NCBI GenBank assembly: GCA_028751875.1
Contig: CM054138.1
Location: forward strand, 36,472,773-36,536,772
Origin: Rapana venosa
Taxonomy: Eukaryota > Mollusca > Gastropoda > Neogastropoda > Muricidae
Direction of reading: 5' to 3'
DNA: 64,000 bases
The first letter of the stretch is position 1. Each line of letters starts with the position of its first letter. The position numbers and the translations under genes were made by a program. The notes under the pieces are model-generated. The model saw nothing but the letters and a program-made list of their open reading frames with translations, made no database searches and was not told the origin of the DNA. Positions 1 through 10,640 of this stretch are shown piece by piece.

Positions 1-234
1 AGGAATAAAAGAAAACAACCCCAAAATCATAAACCCTAAAGAAAAGAAATTTATTATATATTCACTACATCTGAAAGCTGGAGGAGCACTGGGACATTAC
101 AGACCATGGTAAAGTAAGCACATCTATAACACACATATGCCGGAATATTATGAAAAGAAAAAGTGTTCAGTACATATAAAGAAAGAACTATCACTAGTAT
201 CAGTGGGCAAGATAACCCCACAAATCAGTTGGAG

Positions 235-452
235 GTCTTTTATTTTGAGGATAATGGAATAAGCACTCGTGTGTTTTTTTACATCCTGTCCCCGTGTGCA
301 TGCAGTTTTGCAAATTTTGTCATCTGTTCCCACTGGCACACAATGGCCTACTCTTCAAAAAAGGCAGAACAGGTTTTAACGTGTGCGCAAGATGTTCTGA
401 GTGCGTTCACACATGGGACCTCAGTTTATAGTCTCATACGAAGGACAAATAT
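235..452 (-). mobile_element. SINE-1 core fragment
   Basis: On the minus strand this carries the central block shared by all SINE-1 copies here (CTTCGTATGAGACTATAAAC, then the GTGTGAACGCA and GCGCACACGTTAAAAC motifs) and the tail ending near CATTATCCTCAAAATAAAA. The tRNA-like head is missing. Confidence 0.7.
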
Positions 453-469
453 AGAAGAAAGAAAATAGG

Positions 470-1196
470 CTCACAGAGAAGGCTAGGACACACAGTTAAG
501 CTTCATCCACTTTTGAGGTGCATGTTGCTCAAATTACTTCACCAAACACTGCAAGTGTTCATATCCCTCAGGCCTGGCTGATCATCTTTTCATCATCCTC
601 CATATATATATATATAATATATATATATATATATGATAGGAAGCATAGAGTACAGCCCTGTCAGGTCGTCTCAAAGTTGATTCACTTCTGTAGCATCCTC
701 TTTACAGCAACCCCATCAACTTCATTCATAATGCAATAAAAGATAACGATCTCTGATCCCATGGCCCAAATGGATGTTCTCTCATGGTGACTTCAAATTT
801 GAATTCTTGTCACTTCCGTGCTTGTGGTGAATTTGTGTCCAAGCCTTTAAGGGTCTGGGGAATCATGGGAGACGGTCATTGAAGGGATGTTGTGATAACT
901 GCTGCTCTGGGTAGGCATTTTATTCAGTCTGTCTCTGCAATAATTATTGTCATCAGTACAAGGTTTACTTGTAGGTGATGCCCTGTGTATGCTGGATCAG
1001 AAAAGGCTCCACAGAATGCTGCCAAAGTGACCTAGCACCAGTGCAGGGCCATTCTGGTTGGTGGTCTCATAGTGACCTAACATTGTTCAGCTCCCTGAGG
1101 ATATGACATATGTGGATATGGCTGGGTGGTGAGACCAGAATGAGGAAAGTGGTAACAGCAGGACAGGTATGTCACAGAAGATAAGGCAGCAAGGTA
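470..1196 (+). mobile_element. Long tRNA-headed retroposon (family D), 5'-truncated copy
   Basis: Aligns collinearly with 3560-4230: shared blocks include GTTGCTCAAATTAC, CTCAGGCCTG, the CCCTGTCA...GTCTCAAAG stretch and the GCCAAAGTGACC(C/T)AGCA block. Head and poly(A) are absent. A dinucleotide AT run (602-632) lies inside. Noncoding. Confidence 0.6.
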
Positions 1197-1214
1197 ATCT
1201 GGATGATAAAATTT

Positions 1215-1548
1215 GTTTCCCCATGGGGATGCTAGGGGCCTGTCAGTATAAATAGCAGCCCCACCTGGAAGAAATTCTGTGCTAGGAATTCCCTCTTTTC
1301 TATCCCTCTCTTCGTTTCTTTCTTGTTCCTTTTCTTCCTGTCATCTCATTCTTAACTATTTTCTGCCTTCTTAGTCTATTATCATGTCTTTTTTCCAGAA
1401 AGACTTAAAAGATAATTCTCTCCCATGCCAAAGTCAAATGCACTGGGCCTGCCTTGATGGGTGCTGAACAGCAATGCAGCCCATTTTCACTTATATGACA
1501 AACAACAACAGTTCCTGTCTGAGTGTTCGACAAAGAAGAAGTGTGTAT
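1215..1548 (+). mobile_element. TATA-containing small retroposon (family C), copy 1
   Basis: About 330 bp. Begins near CCCCATGGGGATGCTAGG, has TATAAATAGC about 30 bp in, a TTCCCTCTTTTCTATCCCTC block, and ends near AGTGTTCGACAAAGAAGAAG. Homologous to 4271-4576, 32337-32666, 58738-58995 and 60571-60890. No tRNA-like promoter seen. Confidence 0.65.
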
Positions 1549-1565
1549 CTATGTGAGTTTGTAAG

Positions 1566-3350
1566 TGAAAAGTAATCATCATGACAAAGGACAAACATGT
1601 GAGAAATGTAAAACTTTACTTCAACAACCAGTAAACACAGATATGTAAACCATGCAAAATCTTTTTCATGCTCTTTTTCTAGCAGCATGAAAAATGTTTG
1701 CAGTTTCATAATTGTGGTTATAACAATCATACATGTGATAATACAGTGTGATTATGTCTTTGTGTGTATGCATTGTATGCATATGTGTGTGTGTGTGTGT
1801 GTGTGTGTACATATGCTGCTGTTTCTGTGCGCGTGTGTCAATATGTTTTGTATGTGGCAATTGCTCTAGGCATATGAATCAAACTTTTTAGTCAAAATAT
1901 GTAGGAGGACCTTAGAACTCCTTCTCCATTCTAATGCATAGTTTTCTTTTTCTCTCCCAAAAGACAGTCATCATTTCAAATGGTTAAAGGCCCTGCCACA
2001 CATCAGGACCATACTAGCTATGAGGCCTCTTTAAGAAAGGACAACACTGACTACAAATTAAATCAAAGTGGCTGTCATTTCTGAAACACGACCGAAGAAA
2101 AACTAGAAAAAATATCAAGTAGAACATTGGCATTACTATTGAGAATTAGCAAGCCTCAGATATAACCCTGCTGATATGATCGTGTTTTTGAACTTGCAAA
2201 ACCCTTCCACCCCCCCCCCCCCCTTCAAATCAACAAAACCAAACCAAAACAAACTCCTAAACACAATAAATATGAACAATAGCACACAAAATACCAAAAA
2301 CTAGCACATACAGTATACAACATTTTAATGAGTGATTCACACATCACAAGCACAAAAGCTTTCAATAAAAGCAACTGATTGTTAGACAAAGCGTAGAAAA
2401 ATCTTTGCATTCAAAAGAATGCATGCACACACATACAGAGACACACACACTACAGAGAAACACACACACACATATAGACACACACACACAGATACACACA
2501 CACATAGAGAGGAGAGAGAGAGAGAGAGACATGCACAAAGACTTGCAGTTAGATTTACATGAATGTTGTTTGTGTGTTTACTGAGATACAATAGGTTGCC
2601 ATTGAACGGCATGATCCACCCAAACCAGTCCACACTGAAAACAAGGTGACAAGCAATGTATTGAAGATCTGTGTCAAGCTGTGTTGATGTGTCCAAAATA
2701 TGTTTCCCTTTATCAAGTCTTTTGCCATTTCCCATCAGATTTCAAGTTGCAGTAGTTACCTAATAGAATGCTGGGGGAATTAGCTGAAGTTGCTGTGTAC
2801 ATTACAGAATCATTTAAAAACTTGGAAACAAAATAACTTCTTCCTCATTGTCAAGAATTTCTATGCTACCATTCTCTGAAATGGTATGAATATTTTGTTG
2901 ATGTTAGTGTGCTTATGTTGCACTAAGTCGTATGTCATGCAGCCTTACTTTCTCACCACACATCTAAAATATACATATACACGTATTTCCTGTTAATATG
3001 GGCCAGATGGCCAGCAAAACATGAATTAACCATTATCATTTTTGTCACATGAAGACCTTACATGGCACTGTTTAAGCAATAGACAGCTGTAAACTAATTT
3101 CTTTCCGGCACATGTCACCATATATAGAACTAAACAAACATCCCATACAGGAAATAACCCCCCCCTCTCCTCCCAGGCAAACAGAAAGCATTTCATCAAT
3201 ATCTTAAGCCTTTTACTGTAGCTGACAGTGATGTATTGATACATCACATGTGTAGCCATTACTTACCTGAGAAAAAGACTTGTTTTCTTTTTCCGTTACT
3301 GTTTTCTTTTTCTTCCCCATCTGTTGTTGACAAGTTTTCTTTCTTCTGTT

Positions 3351-3384
<34 letters not shown>

Positions 3385-3397
3385 CATATAAAATTTT
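1566..3397. other. Intergenic sequence with microsatellites
   Basis: Nothing coding. Holds (TG)n at 1783-1808, a C-run at 2209-2223, a CA/GA array at 2425-2530, and (CA)n/(TA)n at 3352-3385. The rest shows no family I recognise. Confidence 0.6.
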
Positions 3398-3409
3398 GTA
3401 TGGAAACAT

Positions 3410-4247
3410 ACCAGCCGCCATGGCACAACAGTTAGTGCCTTGGATTTCAGACTAGAAGGTTAAGGGGTTTGAATCCCATAAGAGTCATAGGGATTTTTTG
3501 GACTCTGGCCGGCTCCTACCCAGAGTGAGTGGGCTTAGTGGGAAGACTGGGACCACAAAGTCGAGCTTTATCCACTTAGTGGACATGACTTTGAGAGTGT
3601 TGCTCAAATTACCTGACCAACACTGCAGGGGTCTGTATCTCTCAGGCCTGATTGATGCCGGGATATATTATGATAGTAAGTGTAGAGAACAACCCTGTCA
3701 AGTAGTCTCAAAGCATATGCACTTCCACAGCAGCATCATTGCATCATCCTCATTATCATTGATCATCATGCAATTAAAAAAAAATTGCCTCTGATTCATT
3801 GCTGTTGCTCTGGTCTCATGGTGACTTCAGATTCAGTTTCCTCATACACTTCTGTGGTGAGTTTGTGTCAGAGCTTTTGGGGTTTGCAGGGAACGGTTGT
3901 TGGAGGGACATTGTGGTGGTTGCCACCTCAGGTGGGCAACTCACTCAGTCTGGCTCTGCGACTGAGCTAATACTGTTGTTAGTAGGGGGCTTAGTAGGTG
4001 GTGTCTTGCGTACGTCAGCTCAGAACGGGCACCACTGAACACCGCCAAAGTGACCCAGCAGCAGTGCAGGGCCCCTCTGGCTGGTGGCTCCACAGCAGAC
4101 TGATATTGATGGGCTCCAGTGGACTTCCTACCCTGAGGATGAGACAACAAATCTGGGTATGGCTGTGGCGGGGAGATTGAAATGAGAGGTGTGGGAACAG
4201 CAGGACGGGGATGTCACAGATCAGGCAGCAAAAAAAAAAAAAAAAAG
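3410..4247 (+). mobile_element. Long tRNA-headed retroposon (family D), complete copy with TSD
   Basis: An 838-bp noncoding element flanked by an exact 12-bp duplication GTATGGAAACAT (3398-3409 and 4248-4259) and ending in about 17 A residues (4230-4246). Its 5' end is tRNA-like: box A-type TGGCACAACAGTTAGTGC at 3430 and box B-type GGTTTGAATCCC at 3466. The remaining 750 bp has no credible ORF. TSD plus poly(A) show LINE-type target-primed insertion; the length is well above ordinary SINEs. Confidence 0.75.
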
Positions 4248-4270
4248 GTATGGAAACATCTTTTTTCCTT

Positions 4271-4576
4271 CCCCGTGGGGATGCTGGGGTCCTGTCAGTA
4301 TAAATAGCATCCCCACTTTCTGAAAATTCTGTGCTAGGAATTCCCTCTTTTCTATCCCTCTTATTGTTTCTGCCTTGTTCTTTTTCTTCTTATCACGACC
4401 TTCTCGTCTATTCCTGCCTTCTTGGTCCATTCTCCTGCTTTTTTTCTGGAAAGTCTTTAATGGTAACAATTCTCTCCCTTGCCGAAGTCGGATGTGCTGG
4501 GCCTGACTTGTCAGGCGCTTAATGGCAGCATATGACAGACATTAGTTGCTGTCTGAGCATTTGACAAAGAAGAAGA
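4271..4576 (+). mobile_element. Family C retroposon, copy 2 with 13-bp TSD
   Basis: About 306 bp flanked by ATCTTTTTTCCTT at 4258-4270 and 4577-4589. It starts CCCCGTGGGGATGCTGG, has TATAAATAGC, and ends with a GAAGAAGAA tail. The left TSD overlaps the TSD of the neighbouring family D insertion, so two independent events hit the same spot. Confidence 0.75.
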
Positions 4577-4589
4577 ATCTTTTTTCCTT

Positions 4590-5370
4590 GTTTAGAGACA
4601 ACTTTTTTCATGGAACAGAAATATCCTTGGATTTATTCCCCTAACTCCAAACACTTTCTCAAAATAGTTTGCAACTATCTCGAACTTTTATTTCTGTTGC
4701 AGTCTGAAAAACAGTTGAACAATAAGTAAAACACTATAAAAAACAGTTTTTTAAAAACACACACAAAATTCAAACTTTACAAAAAGATAACAGTGACGTG
4801 CAAAAATATGGACAGTATCAGCAAAATTTATTTATGAAAGTAAGCAAGCACACACACACACACACACACACAGCAACAAACACACATACGGTATGACACA
4901 CACTCATACCTGCTGCTGCCAGTACCCTTAAAAATGACAACTTGTTACATCAGAGATTAGATCTATCATCTAGCAATGCCTGTATATTTCGAAAGGTTAA
5001 CACCAAGGAACGACTAAACAAGCAATGCCAAGCAAGTACTACCTACCTCCCTCCACCACATACAGGTACACCAGCACTCTGTGTGTCACTTAACTACTGG
5101 TATTGACATGAAAAACAGGCAAAAAACTTTATGAAGAACATGCACACCCACTTCACACACAAATCAATTCATGTCATCCATTTTAAAAATCTACAGCACA
5201 AAAACACACACAAGTCATTCATATCACCCATTTCAGATATCATCTTTATAAAAATGGACTCAATGCATTCTATGTACATGGTTTTGGGAAACAATGTTGA
5301 TGTGAATGGTCAATACACAGTTCAATTAATAAAAGGAGGAGGAGGGAGGTTGTCTTTTTCCTTTCCTCAG
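4590..5370. other. Intergenic sequence, nothing recognised
   Basis: AT-rich sequence with a (CA)n at 4848-4873. No gene, no repeat family shared with the rest of the window. Confidence 0.5.
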
Positions 5371-6465
5371 CAAGAGCTCTGAACTTCACCAATAGTAAGA
5401 TTTTTGCTTATGCAACCTTTTTGGCCCACCATTAACCTCTTAACTGCCGAGTGCAAGTGCACCCTATATGCCGGGGAATAAAATTTTTATGTATCCCTTG
5501 CTATGTTTATGTCCCTATTACTCAGAAATAACTAAATGAATAATCCTGTTATTCTGCCAAAATGACGGTATATGCATCATTGCTTTCAGGCACGTTCTAA
5601 GTATTTAGCGTGATACTTCACTACAAAATTTTGTTGTTGTTGTTGTAAAAGATGAAAATACACTTTCTTCATCACCACTGTCATTCTAAGTACCCCCATC
5701 TCAATAGCGTCACACATAAGTCAAGGCAAAATTTCAGTCGTTTTTTCATCTTCACCATCTCCTGAATCATATGTGATTGTTTTTATCACTGTCAGGATTA
5801 TCTAAAATTTTATTTGCCACCTCCTCAACTGTGTAGTCATTCAACAAGAAGAGTCAGCCATTTTGAGCAAGAACATTCCAAGCACTCATGTAAAATAACA
5901 CAAAATATGAGCTAAAAACAATCGTTTTTGCCATGTTTTTGCAGCTGGATGTTGCCAAGCAACAGAAGTGTGATTTCCACTAATTTAGGAGTACTTTCCC
6001 TTTAACTGTAGGAAGCTGGCTTGTTTACTCTGAGTCGTCATTCCAGAAATTTTCCAGGTTGTTGGCGTAGAGTGGACATTTAGTCCCAGAAAATTTCCAG
6101 GATGGAACAGTCAAGTGGTTAAGGTAGCCGCATTCCAACTTGGGAGAAGATGTCTAAACATGACACCAGTGTGCATGCATTAAAAAAAAAAAGTTGTGTT
6201 CCATTCTTACCAGTACACAATGACATCAGTACTCTTTCGAAAGGCTGAAGGGGTTTTAACATATGCGCAAGATGTTCTGCAGGCATTTGCACATAGGACC
6301 TCAGTTTATAATCTCATCCAAAAGATTTAATGGGAAGTGGAGTCAGTACTGATGTCAATTCCAGGGGAACAGATCCTTCAAACGGGTGCCTTGGTGGCTG
6401 CTCAAACCCAGGCCATCAGATCACAAGCTCAATGCTCTTGCTACCAGGCTTTCCTCCCCTCCCCT
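5371..6465 (-). mobile_element. SINE-1b, interrupted by a TTAA element
   Basis: Minus-strand SINE: tRNA-like head near 6460-6400 (AGCCTGGTAGCAAGAGC, then CCTGGGTTTGAGC), conserved core at 6320-6240, and the SINE-1b 3' end at 6122-6180 plus 5371-5431. The two 3'-end pieces are separated by the TTAA element at 5432-6122; removing it restores the CACCATTAAGGTAGC junction seen intact in other copies. Confidence 0.75.
5432..6122 (-). mobile_element. piggyBac-type nonautonomous element with TTAA ends
   Basis: About 690 bp bounded by TTAA on both sides with imperfect inverted ends (TTAACCTCTTAACTG versus TTAACCACTTGACTG). On the minus strand near 5870-5800 a remnant reads LNDYTVEEVANKILDNPDSD, typical of the acidic N-terminus of piggyBac transposases. 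It is broken by stops and the DDE domain is absent, so this is an internally deleted, immobile copy. It sits exactly at the TTAA of a SINE-1b. Confidence 0.8.
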
Positions 6466-6492
6466 CAGATATAACAGTATGATTTTCACATC

Positions 6493-6570
6493 TTATATCA
6501 AAGCGCTCTGATTTGTATTTGCAAGATATAGCGCTATATAAATTCCATTTATTATTATTATTATTATATG
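6493..6570 (+). mobile_element. L2-type LINE 3' tail, micro-copy
   Basis: Only the last about 75 bp of the LINE at 17.95-21.47 kb: TTGCAAGATATAGCGCTATA, AATTCCATTTATT and an ATT-repeat tail. Severely 5'-truncated insertion. Confidence 0.75.
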
Positions 6571-6899
6571 TCCTCTCAACGCTGACTTGTCACAGTGATT
6601 TATGCATCTCTGGACCTTGCTTCTTTGAGCAATGGATTCCAACACACAATGTTTCAGTGCCACAGTCAAATATCTAAAATATGTGAAAAAGCCAGACCAG
6701 TAATTAGGGTGCACTAAAACTAAAACAGGTATGTAAAAACTCTGGCCTCTGACAGGATTCAAACCACACCCCTTTCACTTCCTGCACAGTTGTATTAACC
6801 GCTATGCAATCAAACGATGGGAAGCCCCCATTACGACAATTCACAGCAAGAAGGCATGGGAGGAGTCTTTTGTTAAAAGATGTCAGGGTTTAGGAACAA
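6571..6899. other. Intergenic, nothing recognised
   Basis: No coding sequence or repeat family identified. Confidence 0.4.
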
Positions 6900-8084
6900 A
6901 AAACTGTGTAAAGTGAAAACAAGACACTGAGCAATGTTGTTGTTGTTTCTTTAAATCACAGTCTGACATAAACCATTCTATCTTCACAAAAACAAACTCT
7001 ACAAGGACTGTGCACAACATTAAATAACTCAACATTTCAGACAGATCTTATTCACTCATTGTTGTAACAACAACTTTTCTGCAAAGTCTTGTGATATCAC
7101 TATTTTTGCGTGAAGAGAAAATAACTGGGAGAGGGGGGGGGGGGGGGATTGTTGATGTTTTAGAATTTTTGTTCTTTCTTTAGAAGTTTTACATAGGCAG
7201 AGACAGGTACATTTTGATCTGATTTTTAAAAAAAATCTTCTGTACAAAACCTCCTTTGAACTTGCAACATCCGCACAGCTGCTATTCCTTTGTATGTCTT
7301 GGAGAGCTGTGAACACCTTAGCCGATTCAAGCACACCACTGTTCTGTACAACAGTTAACATGAAGTCCTTCAAAAGACGGAAGAAGCCTGATTCTTCCCA
7401 CTCCAGTCTACTGACACCTAAAACCCTACAGTTGACTACACGCCTAGATCTTCCAGAGCAGGATAACTTTTTTCTCCCTACTTTTGCAATCAAATCCCAT
7501 TCTCTTTGCACTTGTACAGCCAGTCAGTTGGGTTTTTTTAATCATTATTTTGGTTAACCAGTCAGTCTGTACAATCTCTTCAAATTCAGCCGACCACACT
7601 CACATCTTTTGTTCCCAATACCACACCAGTCACAGCCCACAGCAAAACAACATCTTGTTTGTTTGTTTTTTACAGAAACTTCCCAAACACTTCTCAAACA
7701 TCTGAAGAATGCAGTATTAGAATGCTTCAAATCTGTTTTGCCCTTCAGTACAAACAAATGTCCAACATCATGAACGCACAAAACACATCCCTTTCTTTTG
7801 GTGACGGTGTCCACTTGTAGAAAAGATTTTCAACTCCGGATCACAACACTACTTTCAGCTCTGTACAGAAAGATCCACTGTCCCCCAAATGATGCATTCA
7901 TGCTGCTTCTTCATGACGTGACATGCAAAGACACGGAACAGGTCCACACTGGAACATTTATTTCACACTTTGTCAGTGACACGCTGCACTCAAGCCAGAG
8001 TCTCTGACTAGTGCAGTCCTCTCCTCAGCTGTCAGCACAGTGAGATACAGGTGACAAAGCCAGGAAGCAGCCACAGCACTGCAT
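6900..8084 (-). other. Putative CMTR1 3' UTR and downstream flank
   Basis: Between the CMTR1 stop and about 6,900 I see no recognisable repeat except a G-run at 7133-7147, consistent with 3' UTR or unique flank. The transcript end cannot be fixed from sequence. Confidence 0.45.
7957..7962 (-). promoter_or_regulatory. CMTR1: Candidate CMTR1 polyadenylation signal
   Basis: AATAAA on the minus strand about 125 nt downstream of the stop codon. It is the closest canonical signal. No RNA evidence; a more distal site is possible. Confidence 0.35.
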
Positions 8085-8217
8085 TCACTGCAGCTTGCTC
8101 ATAATGTGCTCTACAAACATGTCCCTCGACACTTTGCTGGTGTCCATGTGCTGCAGACTGTCATGAACTTTGACCCCTGGTGCCCAAGTCCACCGCAGTC
8201 TGCTCAGTTTGCTGTCT
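8085..8217 (-). CDS. CMTR1: CMTR1 terminal exon q with stop
   Basis: Acceptor TTTCCCAG before 8217; ends with TGA at 8087-8085. It starts with the base completing the Arg codon of exon p, then RLRWTWAPGVKVHDSLQH and DMFVEHIMSKLQ. It aligns with the vertebrate end (LFWEWGDGIRVHDSQ ... DVLSFIQMHR), so the C-terminus is complete and native. Confidence 0.95.
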
Positions 8218-9597
8218 CTGGGAAAGAAAACAAAGATGGAATTGATCTCAATATCCTGCCACAACATGTTATCATTTGTGAGACTCAGACAGAAAGACAG
8301 AAGGAAAGAAAAACAAAAGGTTGTTTAAACCCCAATGAAAAAACCAAGCTAGACTTCATCTGCCCTGTGCTGATATGCAGGAAGACTATCAGAGTGGCTG
8401 TAACAGCAGTAGGCACTACCTCTGCAACAATGTGAAAAAAGCCCTATGCAAGGCACCACCATCCCATACCATACATGTTAAAGGAGCCTTCCTCCTGCTT
8501 TCTTCCAATGAGGACAGACTGGTGAGACATCCACTGCGATCAGAGCAGACTTTTCAAGACACTGCATCCATTATAGAAATGTTTAGGTGTAAAAGTATTT
8601 CAGTAAAATCTGGTGTACAGCCATCCATGGTTTTAGGGAAGGCAAAACCCACTTCCACACATCAGGGGTGTACAGTCACCCATGGTGGCGGACTAAGGGG
8701 ACCTAACCTCTCACTGTACATTCCCAGTCAGCCATCTATGGTTTATGTGAAGCAGTAAGTCCTTTCTGCATGACGTGGGTGCACAGCCACCCATAGTTTG
8801 CATGAAGAAACAACACACTGCTGTACATCACTGATGTTGAGTAACTTACATAACCCAATCTGTCTACAAAAGAACTTGCCTTTCTTGTGCAAGTTGTAGG
8901 TTTAGAAGGAGAAACACTGCTTTCCTATAATACCACTTAAGAAGCATGGAAGATAGCGCAGCTCACAAATACACACACAGGCGCTATCAATCAAGAAAAT
9001 ATGGCCTGTCACTTGACAGTGCATGTGTGTGTATTTGGCGTGTAGAATTGGATTTTGGGAAGTGTAGGTGTGCTCACACCCATGATGGTCTACGCACTTT
9101 TTGTTTCTCTACTTGTTTATCTATAAACACAAACAAATAATTTTCCGTGGATATGTAACACAGAGGTTTACTGTCTAAGTCATGGAAGTTCAGGAAAGCA
9201 GCATTTAAACTTCATGAGTTACAGACTAAAATCAAGGGGTGTGGGTGATTTCCCACCCAGGACGTATGGGAAAGATTTTATTTAAGCCATTACAGAAACT
9301 TCCATCTGATGTGGTAGCTTGTCTCTCATTTATGCACAAACTTCTGCATTGACCGCTGTTGCTTACATCAGGGCTGACCAGCTAGCAAAGTCCATTCAGA
9401 AGACCTCTAGGCTGAGCAGGTAGATGTCCGACTCTTAATCCAAGGGTAATGGTTCAGTTCTCACCTGAAGCTGCAAGGTTAGAAGACATTTTCTCTTTGG
9501 AATAAACATTTGTGCTGCTCAACCCCTTTTTAGTCTTTCAAATGAGACTTTGTGTGTGTGCATGCGTGTGTGTGTTTATTTAGTTTATTCTTTTATT
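8218..9597. other. CMTR1 last intron, distal part
   Basis: Contains a loosely repeated motif at 8600-8810 (TGTACAGCCATCCATGGTTT and variants, about four copies) and a possible tRNA-like SINE head at 9412-9477. No coding sequence. Confidence 0.45.
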
Positions 9598-9812
9598 ATT
9601 TTATTTTGAAGAAAATGGAATAAGCACTCATGTGTTTTTTTACATCCAGTCCCCCGGGTATGTAGTTTTGTAAATTTTTTCATCTGTTCCCACTGGCACA
9701 AAATGGCCTACTCTTCCGAAAAGCGTTACAGGCTTTAACGTGTGTGCAAGATGTTCTGTGTGCATTCGCACACAGGACCTCGGTTTATAGTCTCATCTGA
9801 AGGACTTTTAGG
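9598..9812 (-). mobile_element. SINE-1 core copy, close to a CMTR1 5' splice site
   Basis: Sense to CMTR1. Core motif at 9800-9780 and 3' part ending near CATTTTCTTCAAAATAA. Its 5' boundary lies about 65 nt downstream of the exon p donor. Confidence 0.7.
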
Positions 9813-9876
9813 ACTGTTGAAAAACATGCACAAAGTAGGCATGTATGTACTACGGTTTTCAAAAGTCTCTGCTGAC

Positions 9877-9988
9877 CTGAAAGTAGCGATGGTTTCCTGG
9901 AGACATTCAAATGTGGAGGATTTGGGTTCGTGCTTGTTGAACCAGTACTTCCTTTGGGTTTTCTTGCTCAGGGCCATCGACCAGGGAT
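9877..9988 (-). CDS. CMTR1: CMTR1 exon p: WW-type domain, first part
   Basis: Acceptor TTACACAG before 9988, donor GTCAGC after 9877. Two bases finish an Asp codon from exon o, then 36 codons: PWSMALSKKTQRKYWFNKHE and PKSSTFECL. The two Trp/aromatic clusters (PW and YWFN) are the WW-like signature near the CMTR1 C-terminus. A SINE begins about 65 nt downstream of its donor. Confidence 0.94.
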
Positions 9989-10325
9989 CTGTGTAACACG
10001 CACACACACACACACTAAATATCATATATATATATATATGCCTAAAATGTTGCCTTTTTTGTTGTTGTTTTGTTTTCATTTTGAATCTTTGATAAATCAT
10101 TTTCACAATCATGAAGAAGTTGTAAATGGTTGCCATTCACTTGTTTTCCTTCACTACTCTTTTTTCCTGAAAAATAACAATATATATAAATAATTATTGT
10201 CTGTCACCTGTCTCTATTGCCGCTAGGAGGTCCACCCGATGCCACCAGAATTCACCATCTCTCTCTCTACTGAGTTCTATGATCTTCTGTAGCCCTCCCA
10301 ACCACTGACCTCACTATATATATAT
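9989..10325. other. CMTR1 intron with simple repeats
   Basis: (CA)n at 10001-10016, (TA)n at 10023-10039 and 10315-10330. Nothing else recognised. Confidence 0.5.
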
Positions 10326-10640
10326 ATATAGCTGCATTCTCATGTAGCAGCAAGAACATCATCTATCTGCCCAGTTGCAAACAATGTGAACTACATCATG
10401 TTGGCAAAACCAAAAGCGCCCTGAAAACCAGGCTGTACCTTCACCGCAATGACATCACCATAAACACCGGCACAAGAGTGATGCAATACTTAATCATGCG
10501 GGACATTCTCTCAACAACATGAAAAGCCAGGTGATCAAACAGGTGAACAGGCAGACCCATGAGGCCAGACTCCACCAAGAAATTATCTGGAGACAGAAAT
10601 TGTAAACCAAGAACCCTAAAGACTTCAACACACCTGACAG
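10326..10640 (+). pseudogene. Penelope-like element 3' fragment: GIY-YIG endonuclease remnant
   Basis: Plus-strand reading SSKNIIYLPSCKQCELHHVG then KTKSALKTRLYLHRND has the GIY-YIG-type pair (IIYL, HHVG), an adjacent Cys pair and the conserved TRL-x-x-H-R helix of Penelope-like retroelement endonucleases. A frameshift near 10,490 moves to NHAGHSLNNMKSQVIKQV then HEARLHQEIIWRQKL. Stops and the frameshift mark it as dead. The reverse transcriptase is not present. Confidence 0.72.
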
